From Selenobaculum gibii (lineage in GTDB: Bacteria > Bacillota > Negativicutes > ICN-92133): a DNA stretch of 64,000 nt. The translations under genes and the position numbers were made by a program. A model generated the notes under the pieces. The model made no database searches. It was not told where the DNA came from and saw nothing but the letters and a program-made list of their open reading frames with translations. The DNA lies in NCBI RefSeq assembly GCF_030273445.1, contig NZ_CP120678.1, positions 783,501 to 847,500 of the forward strand. The letters are read 5' to 3'. This document shows positions 44,603 through 53,564 of this stretch, one piece after another (positions within the stretch are counted from its first letter, which is position 1; each line of letters opens with the position of its first letter).

Positions 44603-46006
44603 GTGAATATGATTACGAATTTGCATTGGATTGATGAGTTTATAAAAAGAGAAAAAAATTTTTATGGCAAAACCACTAGTTTCCCAAAAGAATTTCACCC
44701 ATTACAACATGCTTTCTTTTCTAAAATACAACAATTGGAAGAGACTGCCGAAAATCTCTTTGATTTATTGCATGACTCAGATGAGAAGGATATTGCCAAG
44801 GTTAAGTCTGTAAGCAAATTAAATAAAGAGGGCTTGCTTATAGTTATTATTAAAGACATCTATGAGATTGTAATAGCGAGTAACGATGAATATAAATTCT
44901 TTGATAAAGATTCATTTTTAAAATTATGTCCTAATTTTAAAAATGTTGAAGATGGGAGAAAGATTATTTCTGGGCAATATACAAATTCCTATTTAGATTC
45001 CATATTCTATCAGCATATGTTAGAGGCATGTTTATTTACTACTCTATGTAGTTTTATTAATTCAAGTAAACGAAAAGCGGGTTTATCGATTCAAAAGACT
45101 CTTGAGGAATATTACCAACCTAAAAGAGATACTGGGGTTAAGTTCAAGCCTGTTATTGAAGAATGTGAAAAAGAAAACATAAGAAAAATGAAACAAAGAT
45201 TATTTTCGAAAAGGGGTTCATATAATAAACGTTCTGAGTGGTCAGCAATTCCATTGGATTCAGCAAATGAACTTGCATCTACTTATGAGTTGAGGTTTTA
45301 TGATTTTCTAAAAAAAGAATTTGATAATAGAGAATTACCGGATAAAAAATTAGCAAACGTGTTTAAAAGGATCGGCAATTTAAATAATGAGATAGAAAAA
45401 GTGCTTACTCAACCTTATGAGGATTATTCTCACGAGGCGTTGAGCGAAGCACTTAAGAAATTTTTATCAAAAATAAAGAAAATAAGCTACGCAGACTACT
45501 TAGCACTTAACAAATATATTTTGTCAAAAATATGTGAAAATAGAGAGAATTACGGTATAAACCTCTACAGATTTGAAAAGAGTTTAAAATTTTATGCGAT
45601 GATAAATGATGTGAATTTATTATTAAATTGCTCTGATAAAGAAAAAGAAGATATTATTTTCCAGAATATTTTTCATCTAAGAGACATTCCGTTTCCTAAA
45701 CTGTATCAATGTTTTTGTTATATTGAAAGTCCTGCTAATTTTATTAAATGTCTTAAAGCATTTTACTCTATCAGAGATAATGTAGTGTGGACTAGTCGTT
45801 TAGTCCTTGATAAACTCGTTGAAAATGGCCATTTTGGCGATGGCGACAAATGGTATTACTTTTTTCTCGAAATGATAAACAACATGGCAGAACAGATACT
45901 TTATGATCCTGCGAAGATTGATTATTCAATTGAACCTGGATCACAAACTAAATTTGAACAAGTGCTATCCGCTCCACTTCGTTACTTTGAGGAGTATGCT
46001 AAATGA
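44603..46006 (+). CDS. Unknown protein, 467 aa
   Basis: Not recognised. The protein is acidic-basic mixed, rich in Lys, Glu, Phe and Asn, mostly helical, with no membrane segment, signal or nucleotide-binding motif. A central basic part (KMKQRLFSKRGSYNKRSEWS) separates two helical halves. AAGGA at 44594 fits GTG 44603 or ATG 44609. It is transcribed away from the FtsK-type gene and stands alone, followed by a hairpin at 46095. Low-GC composition is similar to the host. Confidence 0.6.
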   Translation: MNMITNLHWIDEFIKREKNFYGKTTSFPKEFHPLQHAFFSKIQQLEETAENLFDLLHDSDEKDIAKVKSVSKLNKEGLLIVIIKDIYEIVIASNDEYKFFDKDSFLKLCPNFKNVEDGRKIISGQYTNSYLDSIFYQHMLEACLFTTLCSFINSSKRKAGLSIQKTLEEYYQPKRDTGVKFKPVIEECEKENIRKMKQRLFSKRGSYNKRSEWSAIPLDSANELASTYELRFYDFLKKEFDNRELPDKKLANVFKRIGNLNNEIEKVLTQPYEDYSHEALSEALKKFLSKIKKISYADYLALNKYILSKICENRENYGINLYRFEKSLKFYAMINDVNLLLNCSDKEKEDIIFQNIFHLRDIPFPKLYQCFCYIESPANFIKCLKAFYSIRDNVVWTSRLVLDKLVENGHFGDGDKWYYFFLEMINNMAEQILYDPAKIDYSIEPGSQTKFEQVLSAPLRYFEEYAK

Positions 46007-46434
46007 AGTCGATTTATTAAAGCGTTTGTAATTTTTCATTCAGTAATTGTATGAGGTGAATTTATATATATATATTCTTATATGGTAACGTAACAATCCC
46101 CATGCTAACTACGGCATGGGGATTCATTTTATATTAGGGGTTAGGAAATGGTAATAGTAGGACGGTATATCAACGACATTACTATCATAATTCGCTGCTG
46201 TATAAAGGAAACTCAAAGATACAAACAAAAAAAGCACTGCTCCCCTTAGTTGGGGTGGGTGCTTTCCTTATTGAAGGTAATAAAAGCTCCGTTCTCAGAG
46301 CCTAAATAAGGTGATATTTATTCTTTCCCCAAAAGAACGTTTTATGGAGATTAAAAAAATCCTGTTTAGTATTTGAATTGGGGATTTTTGCATTGTTATA
46401 ATTTTAGTAGTCTTTATGAAGGGAGGGTAATCGG
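46007..46434. other. Gap with several hairpins
   Basis: No gene seen. AATCCCCATGC/GCATGGGGATT (46095-46124, then TTTTAT) looks like a terminator for the 467-aa gene. AGCAC..CCCC/GGGG..GTGCT (about 46232-46262) and AAAATCC/GGATTTTT (about 46354-46388) are further terminator-like hairpins. Confidence 0.6.
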
Positions 46435-46782
46435 ATGATTAACATTGATTTTGATAATATCAATGATGATCTTGTGTATAAGGTTTTTGGTATTGAAGGT
46501 AATGAGGCTGATGCACTTAATGATAGTTACTTGGAATTGTTTGAACTTATCGGACGTGATGCAATGCTTAAACTCTTCAAGCATTTTCGCGGTGATAAGA
46601 TAGATTGCCCTATGCGCTTATATCGCCCGGAATATATTGCTGACCTTGCTAAGCCGGTATCAGATAGGCGTGAGCGTGCTAAAATTGCTAGAGCTGGTGG
46701 ATATTCAGCCAAGGTAATAGAAGGGATATTGAACAAACGCAGGAAAGAAAACGAGGCAGAGTCACAAATAAGAGAGGGGTGA
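46435..46782 (+). CDS. Mor/HTH-like small DNA-binding protein
   Basis: The 115-residue protein has an N-terminal part (YLELFELIGRDAMLKLFKHF, then RGDKIDCPMRLYRP) that resembles the Mor activator dimer region and a C-terminal helix-turn-helix-like part (RERAKIARAGGYSAKVIEG). Mor proteins activate phage middle genes. GGAGGGTAATCGG precedes the ATG. It heads a run of small genes (46787, 47090) and may regulate them. Assignment is by pattern only. Confidence 0.55.
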   Translation: MINIDFDNINDDLVYKVFGIEGNEADALNDSYLELFELIGRDAMLKLFKHFRGDKIDCPMRLYRPEYIADLAKPVSDRRERAKIARAGGYSAKVIEGILNKRRKENEAESQIREG

Positions 46783-46786
46783 TGTA

Positions 46787-46984
46787 GTGGAAACAATAAT
46801 ATTTTTAATTTATGTTGTAATAGCTTGGAATTCAATAAACTATTTACAAAATAGAATTGGTTTAAAATTCTTTATGAATTTGCGAGGTTTTGCGCAACTG
46901 CTGTTTTACAAAGTATTTGCAGCCATTCTGTTAGGATGGCTGATCATTCCTATTGCATTGATACATAAAGCAATTAAGCGATAA
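46787..46984 (+). CDS. 65-aa membrane protein
   Basis: GTG-started frame with GAGGGGTGA in front, beginning five bases after the Mor-like gene. Two hydrophobic helices (IIFLIYVVIAWNSINYL; VFAAILLGWLIIPIALI) flank a short basic loop, and the tail is HKAIKR. Not recognised. The pair of helices and the size fit a holin-like or small accessory membrane protein; no proof. A hairpin (47008-47041) follows. Confidence 0.55.
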   Translation: METIIFLIYVVIAWNSINYLQNRIGLKFFMNLRGFAQLLFYKVFAAILLGWLIIPIALIHKAIKR

Positions 46985-47089
46985 TCAATATAATTTATAA
47001 ATTTATAGAGGGGCTTGCTAGTCAAAGTAGCCAAGCTCCTATTATTTAGTATCATCAAAATAAATATAATTTAATGTGGAGGCGTAAAT

Positions 47090-47611
47090 ATGTTTTGTTC
47101 AAAAAGAGTTGAAAATTTAGAAAAAGAAAATGCAGAATTCACCAATAATAAACAAATAAAGAAAAAGAAATTTAATAAATTGAAATTTGTATTATACAGC
47201 ATAGTTGCTATTGTAGTTATGCTTACTATTGCGGCAAATTGGGAAGGTAGTACAAATTATATAGCTACGGTAGAAAAACATAAACCTCTTTTAGAGAGTC
47301 AAGGAATAACGCTTACTTATGCTAATGTATTAAACAAGTATATTGAATCCCCAAAATGGGAATCACGCGAATCAGGGGATATTGGGTATGTTGATATAAG
47401 TGGAACAATAAAGGGATCAAATAAAAAAATAGGTGTGAAAATTAAAGTTTCACCTATGGCCAATGACTCAAAACGTGTTTCGATAAAGCCGGAATCTATA
47501 ACGCTTAACGGCAATTCACCTTCTACTCAAGCAGCAGCTGAACAAATTTTATTATATATGTTTTTAGCAAGTCAACGAGGAGAAGCTGATGTTGCTTATT
47601 ATTTCGATTAA
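47090..47611 (+). CDS. Membrane-anchored protein with external domain, 173 aa
   Basis: A basic N-terminus (KKKKFNKLKF), one membrane helix (VLYSIVAIVVMLTIAANW, about 40-57) and an external part of about 115 residues with beta character (GDIGYVDISGTIKGSNKKIG, VKIKVSP). GTGGAGG precedes the ATG. The topology, N-in with an external domain, is like envelope accessory proteins of mobile elements. Not recognised. Confidence 0.6.
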   Translation: MFCSKRVENLEKENAEFTNNKQIKKKKFNKLKFVLYSIVAIVVMLTIAANWEGSTNYIATVEKHKPLLESQGITLTYANVLNKYIESPKWESRESGDIGYVDISGTIKGSNKKIGVKIKVSPMANDSKRVSIKPESITLNGNSPSTQAAAEQILLYMFLASQRGEADVAYYFD

Positions 47612-47652
47612 ATCACTAGTTTCTAAAAAATCTATTAAAAATAATTAGGTTC

Positions 47653-47688
47653 ATGCGTATGGGGTTGTGATATAAATTCCATACGCAT
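47653..47688. repeat. 10-bp inverted repeat after the 173-aa gene
   Basis: ATGCGTATGG pairs with CCATACGCAT across 16 bases, followed by ATTACTTTTCTT; probably a weak terminator. Confidence 0.6.
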
Positions 47689-47820
47689 ATTACTTTTCTT
47701 ATGTAAATATTTTCATTTGTATGGCAATGCAGTTACGTTATAACTAGTATTAAATTATTAATGATTTGATAGAAATACAGTAATCAAAAAGCAATATTAT
47801 GAAGGGTTTGGTGATTAAAT

Positions 47821-48939
47821 TTGAAACAATTATGTCTAGGATTGTTGACAGCTATTTTAATTTTATGTTCGGCATGTTCAAGTGGCGATAATACCAGTAA
47901 TTCAATTAATCTTTCCCAAACATATAAAAACGAAACAGAAGGTTTCGCTTTCAAATATCCGAATGAGTGGCAGACTAAGGAACCTAATACTATGCTTGAA
48001 ATTATCAAGATTCAATCTCCCGATGGAAACGCAAAGTTTTCGGTTATGAAGATAGTAACAGATCCATTTGGAATTCTCACGGAGGATCAGGTATCAGTAG
48101 AAAACGCTGTTAATAAAATGCATAAATTTATTACTTTTAGGGAGACAACGATAGGTGAAATACCTGTGAAAGAATTGATATATCAAACAAATGGGCTTAA
48201 AGGTGATGATATATCAAAAAATTTCTGGTATGTTCTAGGCGGGGCTGTTTATCAAATAAATTGTTCATTTAAAATGAACCAGAGAGAAATATATGAACCA
48301 ATTCTTAACGCAATAATGGAAAGTTACACAATTACTCGTTCGGCTAATGAACTAAATAAGGCTTCGAATATAAATTCAGACTTAACGGTGAGTGATGCAA
48401 AGCAGATTCTTCAAACATGGATAGATACTCATAAATTCCCAACTTCCGTTTCTATTACGGATGGTGACGGGAATACGCATAAGCGGTCTGGATCAGATGC
48501 AGAATACTATGTGTTCCAATTACAAGGATTGCATCGAATTTATGATATTCTAGTAGAGCCAAAAACTGGAGAATTATTTGTGCATGACACTGGTAAGCCC
48601 GAAACATTGGAGCCATGGTATCAGAAATATATTGCCCCATATAATAATGCCAATACTACCAAAGAGGATGTCAGTAATTACATTGATAAGAATTTCATAT
48701 GGATTGAAAAACCTAGAGTAAACAATGGTAATATCATTGGCAAAATAAAAAATATATCCAATGAAGAACGTCGTAAAATTTCTATTAGATTTATTTTATA
48801 CGATTATCAAGGCAATCAAATTGGTACTACTATTGATGTTAATCCAATTTTAAAGTCAGGAAATACTTGGAGTTTTAAAGCTCAGATACAAAATGCTAAA
48901 GTAACTGATTATGCATTTACAGAAATAAATTATCAATAA
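47821..48939 (+). CDS. Lipoprotein with PsbP-like and FxLYD-like parts
   Basis: TTG-started 372-residue protein with a lipoprotein signal (LGLLTAILILCSACSS). Residues 35-175 look like a PsbP/DcrB-type fold (EGFAFKYPNEWQTKEP, FSVMKIVTDPFG). The last 85 residues fit an FxLYD-type domain (NIIGKIKNISNEERRKISIR, FILYDYQGNQIGTT). Such lipoproteins sit on the outer face of a membrane; role unknown. GAAGGG is about 15 bases upstream of the TTG. Confidence 0.65.
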   Translation: MKQLCLGLLTAILILCSACSSGDNTSNSINLSQTYKNETEGFAFKYPNEWQTKEPNTMLEIIKIQSPDGNAKFSVMKIVTDPFGILTEDQVSVENAVNKMHKFITFRETTIGEIPVKELIYQTNGLKGDDISKNFWYVLGGAVYQINCSFKMNQREIYEPILNAIMESYTITRSANELNKASNINSDLTVSDAKQILQTWIDTHKFPTSVSITDGDGNTHKRSGSDAEYYVFQLQGLHRIYDILVEPKTGELFVHDTGKPETLEPWYQKYIAPYNNANTTKEDVSNYIDKNFIWIEKPRVNNGNIIGKIKNISNEERRKISIRFILYDYQGNQIGTTIDVNPILKSGNTWSFKAQIQNAKVTDYAFTEINYQ

Positions 48940-49045
48940 ATTTAAGAAAGAAAACTATATGAGGATATAATGACTAAAACAATCGAACACTTGTATCTTT
49001 CAATTATATATTATGAATTTAATATATGGAGAAGGAGGCATTTTA

Positions 49046-49162
49046 TTGTCGAAGAAAAAAATCATTGAGTATATATTAATTGCAGCTTCCGTGATACTTA
49101 CTACCGTAAAATCTATTATCGAACAAGAAAAATCACAAAAGGATAATGATGAAACTTCATAA
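49046..49162 (+). CDS. 38-aa membrane peptide
   Basis: A TTG-started frame of 38 codons with AAGGAGG seven bases upstream. Product: SKKKIIEYILIAASVILTT, then a charged tail (EQEKSQKDNDETS). A terminator follows at 49171. The strong ribosome site, single helix with charged ends and own terminator make it likely real. Not recognised. Confidence 0.55.
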   Translation: MSKKKIIEYILIAASVILTTVKSIIEQEKSQKDNDETS

Positions 49163-49170
49163 TTGTCGAA

Positions 49171-49206
49171 AGAAAGGGCTTCCTGTGCGGAAGTCCTTTC
49201 AGTATT
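49171..49206 (+). terminator. Terminator after the 38-aa gene
   Basis: AAAGGGCTTCC pairs with GGAAGTCCTTT (one wobble), then CAGTATTTTT. Confidence 0.75.
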
Positions 49207-49268
49207 TTTAAGAGTTATTTATATTAGGCAACAATAAAATTATATAAAGTTTAAAGGAGATGTTATCA

Positions 49269-50207
49269 ATGTCAGCAAACGTAGAAACAATGTTTTACAC
49301 GAGGGTAGCCCCTTGGCACGGTCTGGGTATTCGTGTCGAATCAGCTTTAAGCTCAACCGAAGCCATTGAGCAATCGGGACTGAACTGGAATGTCATTCAA
49401 CGTCCTATCATGACCAGCAACTATACTCCTATCCCCGGCTACAAAGCAAATATCCGGGATATTGATGAAAAAGTTCTCGGCGTGGTCACTGACCGTTATA
49501 AAGTTGTTCAGAATTCAGAAGCCTTCGCTTTTACAGACTCTTTATTAGGTGAGGGGGTTCGTTATGAAACGGCTGGGTCTTTGCAGGACGGCCGGAAAAT
49601 TTGGCTGCTTGCCAAACTTCCAGATAAATATATCATTGAAGGTGAACAAATTGAGCCTTACCTAGTATTCAGCAGTTCTCATGACGGCAACGGCGCGATC
49701 AAGGTAGCAATGACTCCGGTGCGTGTAGTCTGCCAAAACACTCTTAATATTGCTCTGTCCACAGCGAAGCGTATTTGGTCAACCGTTCATGTAGGTGACT
49801 TGAATCGCAAGATGGATGAAGCGCATAATACGTTATTGTTAGCTGAAAAATATATGGGCAAATTGGGTGCAGAGTTTTCTCGGCTATCTAAAATCAAACT
49901 GACCGATGCTAAGGTGATGGAGTACATTGACATGCTGCTGCCGATGAATGACAACCCTACAGATATTCACAAGAAAAATATAATCCGAATCCGGGAGGAT
50001 ATGAAGCTTCGCTATTTCGATGCTCCTGACCTTAAGGGGCATGTTGGCAAGAATGCTTATCGGTTTATCTGCGCGGTCTCAGACTTTGCTACGCATGGCA
50101 AGCCGCTTCGGGAGACTAGTAGCTACAGGGAAAACGTGTTCGCCAAAACTGTGGAGGGTAACCCGCTGATTGATAAAGCCTATGAACTCGTGCAAGTAGC
50201 GGCATAA
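49269..50207 (+). CDS. DUF932 phage/plasmid-type protein
   Basis: Member of the DUF932 (TIGR03299-type) family found in phages and plasmids: YTRVAPWHGLGIRVE at the start, VTDRYKVVQNSEAFAFTDSL, ETAGSLQDGRKIWLLAKLP and VRVVCQNTLNIAL. Function unknown. AAAGGAG is nine bases before ATG 49269, 312 residues. It starts a four- or five-gene plus-strand run with exonuclease and RadC. GC is higher than in flanking genes. Confidence 0.9.
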   Translation: MSANVETMFYTRVAPWHGLGIRVESALSSTEAIEQSGLNWNVIQRPIMTSNYTPIPGYKANIRDIDEKVLGVVTDRYKVVQNSEAFAFTDSLLGEGVRYETAGSLQDGRKIWLLAKLPDKYIIEGEQIEPYLVFSSSHDGNGAIKVAMTPVRVVCQNTLNIALSTAKRIWSTVHVGDLNRKMDEAHNTLLLAEKYMGKLGAEFSRLSKIKLTDAKVMEYIDMLLPMNDNPTDIHKKNIIRIREDMKLRYFDAPDLKGHVGKNAYRFICAVSDFATHGKPLRETSSYRENVFAKTVEGNPLIDKAYELVQVAA

Positions 50208-50291
50208 TACCATCTATAGAAGCAGATTTAGTACAGGGTATGTGGTGAAATTACTGCATACCCTTCATTATGTAAAGTGGGGTGCAAATAT

Positions 50292-51233
50292 ATGGCAGTT
50301 ATTTTAGCGTCAACTGAAAATATGCCCTATGATGAGTGGCTTGACTGGCGCAAAAAAGGTATTGGAGGATCTGATGCTTCTGTAGTCTGTGGAATCAACC
50401 GCTACAAATCTCCAGTGGAACTCTGGATGGACAAAACGAATCAGTTACCTTATCAAGAGGCCGGAGAAGCTGCTTATTGGGGAACACAGCTTGAAGATTT
50501 AGTAAGAAATGAATTCACTAAACGAACAGGCATTAAAGTTAAGCAGACTAATCAACTTTTACAAAGTGAAGACTATCCATTTATGCTAGCTAATCTTGAT
50601 GGTGAATGTATTCATCCAGTCTATGGAAAATGTATATTTGAAGCAAAAACAGCTTCGGCATATAAAGCTGGAGAATGGGATGATGCCATACCGGATGAGT
50701 ACATTTTACAGGTTCAACATTATATGGCTGTTACTGGCTATAAAGGGACTTATATCACTGTTTTGATTGGTGGCAATACCTTCCGCTGGAAATTTATAGA
50801 GCGAGATGAAGAGATAATTTCAATGTTGATTCAATTGGAAGGAGACTTTTGGAATTATGTTCAAGCTATGGTTCCTCCTCAGCTGGATGGTTCAGAAGCA
50901 GCGGCTAAATTTCTCAGCGAACGTTTTCCCAATAGCGTACCTAAGTCGAAGATTAAATTACCAGATACCGCTGTTGAACTCATCCAACAATATGAAGACG
51001 CCTGTGACGATGTCAATCAGTATACCGAACAGAAGCAGGAAGCGGAGAATCTGTTAAAGCAAATGCTAGGGGATAACGAAATCGGTACTGTTGATGATAG
51101 GCTTGTCACTTGGAAAAGCGTATCTCAGGAACGCTTGGATGGAAAGACGTTGAAAGCTGAACATCCAACTCTCTATAAAAAATATGCAAATCAAACATCT
51201 TATCGTCGCTTCTCCATAAAGACGGCTATGTGA
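50292..51233 (+). CDS. YqaJ-family exonuclease (viral recombinase)
   Basis: Lambda-exonuclease-like nuclease of 313 residues. Motifs: DWRKKGIGGSDASVVCGINR, then GEAAYWGTQLEDLV, LANLDGE and CIFEAKTAS, which give the catalytic D and ExK; HYMAVTG follows. B. subtilis skin carries the namesake YqaJ, so it fits a skin-like element. It resects DNA ends for annealing. ATG 50292 has GTGGGGTGC upstream; the Cys-cluster gene follows at 13 bases. Confidence 0.92.
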   Translation: MAVILASTENMPYDEWLDWRKKGIGGSDASVVCGINRYKSPVELWMDKTNQLPYQEAGEAAYWGTQLEDLVRNEFTKRTGIKVKQTNQLLQSEDYPFMLANLDGECIHPVYGKCIFEAKTASAYKAGEWDDAIPDEYILQVQHYMAVTGYKGTYITVLIGGNTFRWKFIERDEEIISMLIQLEGDFWNYVQAMVPPQLDGSEAAAKFLSERFPNSVPKSKIKLPDTAVELIQQYEDACDDVNQYTEQKQEAENLLKQMLGDNEIGTVDDRLVTWKSVSQERLDGKTLKAEHPTLYKKYANQTSYRRFSIKTAM

Positions 51234-51246
51234 ACAGGAGGTTTAC

Positions 51247-52023
51247 ATGAATACAGAAAAACTAAAAAACCGACTAGGTGGTAAATTACAGGCCATGCAA
51301 GAATCTAAGGAAGAAAGGAAGGTTTTAACTATGCCTAAAACAGCGTTAGCTCCAGTCAATTCTAATTATATCGCGCTAACAAACAATGCACTTGATATTA
51401 TCCGGGAAAATTTAAAGAATCAGCCATTGTCATTTCAACTCTTCGATATTGTTAAGTCCCCGTCTGGCGGGGCAATAGCCTTTACTGTTCCAGGACTGTC
51501 TGGAGATGAAATATATAAAGAATTGACAGGGATTGTGCTTGATTATGCTACACCTCGTGCTTACTGGGATACTCCTGATCCGGTGGAGGGTACGCCTCCG
51601 GTATGTTACAGCCCTGATAGTTTGATATCGCATGAGGGAAAACCCTGCAGCCGTTGTCCGTTCAATGATTTTGGCTCAAAAGATGGCGAGTCCAATGCAA
51701 AGGCTTGTAAAGAATCCGTGACAATTTTCCTTCTCCGACCAGATAACATTATGCCGATTATTATTCGGGTCCCGGTATCGAGTAAGTTGATCTTCCAGCG
51801 GTATATGACAAGGTTAATCGGAAAAATGATGCCGCTCTGTGGTGTAGTTACAAAGATAACGTTAGAGAAAACAACCAATAAAACAGGACAGTCTTATTCG
51901 CTGTATAACTTTGAGGCGGTCAGCATTCTCAGCCCAGAAGAAACTACAAAAGCTAGAACTTTTGGTCAGCAATTTATGGATGTAGTTAATGCTGCTGAAC
52001 TAAATATTCAGGAAGCTGTGTAA
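51247..52023 (+). CDS. Cys-cluster protein next to YqaJ, candidate annealing partner
   Basis: Not certainly recognised. The 258-residue protein has a helical, charged start (about 1-30), a domain around SFQLFDIVKSPSGGAIAFTV, and a metal-like cluster: CYS at about 118, then CSRCPF and KACKES, followed by VTIFLLRPDNIMPIIIRVPV. Its place directly after the YqaJ exonuclease is where RecT-type annealing or ssDNA-binding proteins are normally found (yqaJ-yqaK in skin), but it does not look like RecT. GGAGG precedes the ATG. Confidence 0.6.
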   Translation: MNTEKLKNRLGGKLQAMQESKEERKVLTMPKTALAPVNSNYIALTNNALDIIRENLKNQPLSFQLFDIVKSPSGGAIAFTVPGLSGDEIYKELTGIVLDYATPRAYWDTPDPVEGTPPVCYSPDSLISHEGKPCSRCPFNDFGSKDGESNAKACKESVTIFLLRPDNIMPIIIRVPVSSKLIFQRYMTRLIGKMMPLCGVVTKITLEKTTNKTGQSYSLYNFEAVSILSPEETTKARTFGQQFMDVVNAAELNIQEAV

Positions 52024-52144
52024 GTAAATGAGTCTTGTTTATGTATATCAAAAAATCTGTTCCCATTTTAATTTAAAGAGTAAAATATTGCGGCCGGGAG
52101 TTATTACTTCCGGTTGCATACTTCTTGAGACAGGAGAAAAAATT

Positions 52145-52447
52145 ATGTTTGCCAATAAACGATATATTACTTGCGGAATTTCGCACGCAATTACCAAAGA
52201 GATCCAACTTGCGCTGTGGACTATGATTGATAACCTTAGAGCTAGCACTGATATCGAAGTAGACTATTTGCATGTTTTTAGGTTATCTATTCAGGGTGGT
52301 AAGCAAAAAATAATACACAGGCAAGAACAGCCTGCGTATTGTAATGAAATCCTTGTTGCGTTTATATGGAATCCTGTAGAAAATGCAAAAATATTTGTTA
52401 TTGATGATGGCACACATTCTACTATGATGTTAGCTGAAGAGTATTAA
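52145..52447 (+). CDS. DUF960-like protein
   Basis: From ATG 52145 the protein (100 residues) reads MFANKRYITCGISHAI, then LALWTMIDNLR, VDYLHVFRLS and KIIHRQEQP, the pattern of the DUF960 family of phage and element proteins; function unknown. ACAGGAGA lies nine bases before it. An in-frame extension to 52028 exists but is probably not translated; it contains a CCGG-stemmed hairpin (about 52091-52119). Confidence 0.75.
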   Translation: MFANKRYITCGISHAITKEIQLALWTMIDNLRASTDIEVDYLHVFRLSIQGGKQKIIHRQEQPAYCNEILVAFIWNPVENAKIFVIDDGTHSTMMLAEEY

Positions 52448-52452
52448 AAGAA

Positions 52453-52484
52453 GCCAGCCTTGTAATTCATGGCTGGCAATTTAT
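52453..52484 (+). terminator. Terminator-like hairpin before radC
   Basis: GCCAGCC pairs with GGCTGGC, then AATTTATTTTG. RadC translation begins 21 bases beyond, so it may be an attenuator. Confidence 0.7.
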
Positions 52485-52498
52485 TTTGTGAGGAGTGT

Positions 52499-53107
52499 AT
52501 GAATATGGAAGGAATGAGAACTTTATTAGCTGGTTGTTTGCGAGAAAGTGCCAATGGGTATGTTGTAGATGCGTTGATTGAGAAGTACCCGAATGTTAGC
52601 GAATTAATGAACGCCAGCGAAAAAGAAATCACCAGTATTAAGGGGATTGGCCTAGTAAAAGCGAAACAACTTAGCGCGATACTGGAATTTGCTCGTAAGG
52701 TATATACGCCAGACAAAAATAAGCGCATTTTTATTAAAAGTCCCAAAGACGTATTTAATTTAGTGCGAGCCGATATGGAATTTTTACAGGTTGAGCATTT
52801 TGATGTGATTGGTTTATCGACCAAGAATCACGTTCTTTTCAAAGAAAATATTTCGATTGGTTCATTAAATGCTAGCATCGTACACCCTCGTGAAGCATTT
52901 AAGGGTTTGATTCGAAGATCATGCGCTGCTTGTATTTTTGTTCACAACCATCCAAGTTCAGATCCTTTGCCGAGTGATGAAGATATTTTGCTCACGAAGA
53001 AATTAGTTGAATGTGGCAAACTTATTGGCATTGAAGTTCTTGACCATATTATTGTAGGTGCTACTGGTGGCGGCTATATTAGCCTTAAGGAGCAGGGCAA
53101 GATGTAA
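52499..53107 (+). CDS. RadC-type JAMM-domain protein
   Basis: A 202-residue RadC: helix-hairpin-helix near the start (MNASEKEITSIKGIGLVKAK), then JAB/MPN domain with the metal motif VHNHPSSDPLPSDEDI. Element-borne RadC proteins are frequent; they are linked to strand exchange and plasmid or phage biology rather than classical repair. GAGGAG precedes ATG 52499. Confidence 0.92.
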   Translation: MNMEGMRTLLAGCLRESANGYVVDALIEKYPNVSELMNASEKEITSIKGIGLVKAKQLSAILEFARKVYTPDKNKRIFIKSPKDVFNLVRADMEFLQVEHFDVIGLSTKNHVLFKENISIGSLNASIVHPREAFKGLIRRSCAACIFVHNHPSSDPLPSDEDILLTKKLVECGKLIGIEVLDHIIVGATGGGYISLKEQGKM

Positions 53108-53129
53108 TTTAAAGATATACTATTATCAA

Positions 53130-53163
53130 AAAATAGATGGGTTAGTCCCTTCTATTTTTATCT
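53130..53163. terminator. Terminator between radC and the minus-strand frame
   Basis: AAAATAGA.GGG pairs with CCC..TCTATTTT, T-rich on both strands. Confidence 0.75.
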
Positions 53164-53291
53164 TGGGTTGCCAGTGCCAAATAAAGATCTCTATAAAATT
53201 TATTGAGCGGTATAACATAGCTGGCTATTGTTAAAAGTTTTCTGCCTAACTCTACAGGAAGCTTTTTTCCTCGAAATATAATAAATTTCAA
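53142..53291 (-). CDS. Possible 49-aa basic protein
   Basis: A TTG-started minus-strand frame with a G7 run upstream that may act as ribosome site. The product (MKFIIFRGKKLPVELGRKLL, then ASYVIPLNKFYRDLYLAL) is basic and amphipathic. It ends in the shared terminator. Not recognised; may be spurious. Confidence 0.3.
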   Translation of the reverse strand: MKFIIFRGKKLPVELGRKLLTIASYVIPLNKFYRDLYLALATQDKNRRD

Positions 53292-53444
53292 AATAACATC
53301 CCCCCCAGTAACAATTATTTCCATTTATATCTATCATAATATATTATTTTAGAAGTAAAAGATACGAGGAGATTAAAACTAGGAATAATATTTATTTTGC
53401 GGATTATAAAGGTGTGAAATGAACAAAAAAATTTAATCATTTTA

Positions 53445-53542
53445 CCAATAGGGTTGTCCTTAGTAATGACACATGCCAAAAAACCAAAAACAACTCTATT
53501 GGGATACTTTTTCAATGTGCCGTTAGGCTGTGACCTAATGGC
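53445..53542. repeat. Two inverted repeats in front of the resolvase gene
   Basis: CCAATAGGGTTGT (53445-53457) pairs with ACAACTCTATTGG (53490-53502) with one wobble, and GCCGTTAGG (53519-53527) pairs with CCTAATGGC (53534-53542). They may be resolvase binding sites, autoregulatory operators or RNA hairpins in the leader. Confidence 0.6.
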
Positions 53543-53564
53543 TTATTTTAATGGAGGGATTTGT

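Noticed and set aside
52028-52144. 39-codon extension of the DUF960-like gene
   Set aside because: The family normally starts at MF.NKRYIT, and ATG 52145 has a good ribosome site; the upstream part contains a hairpin.
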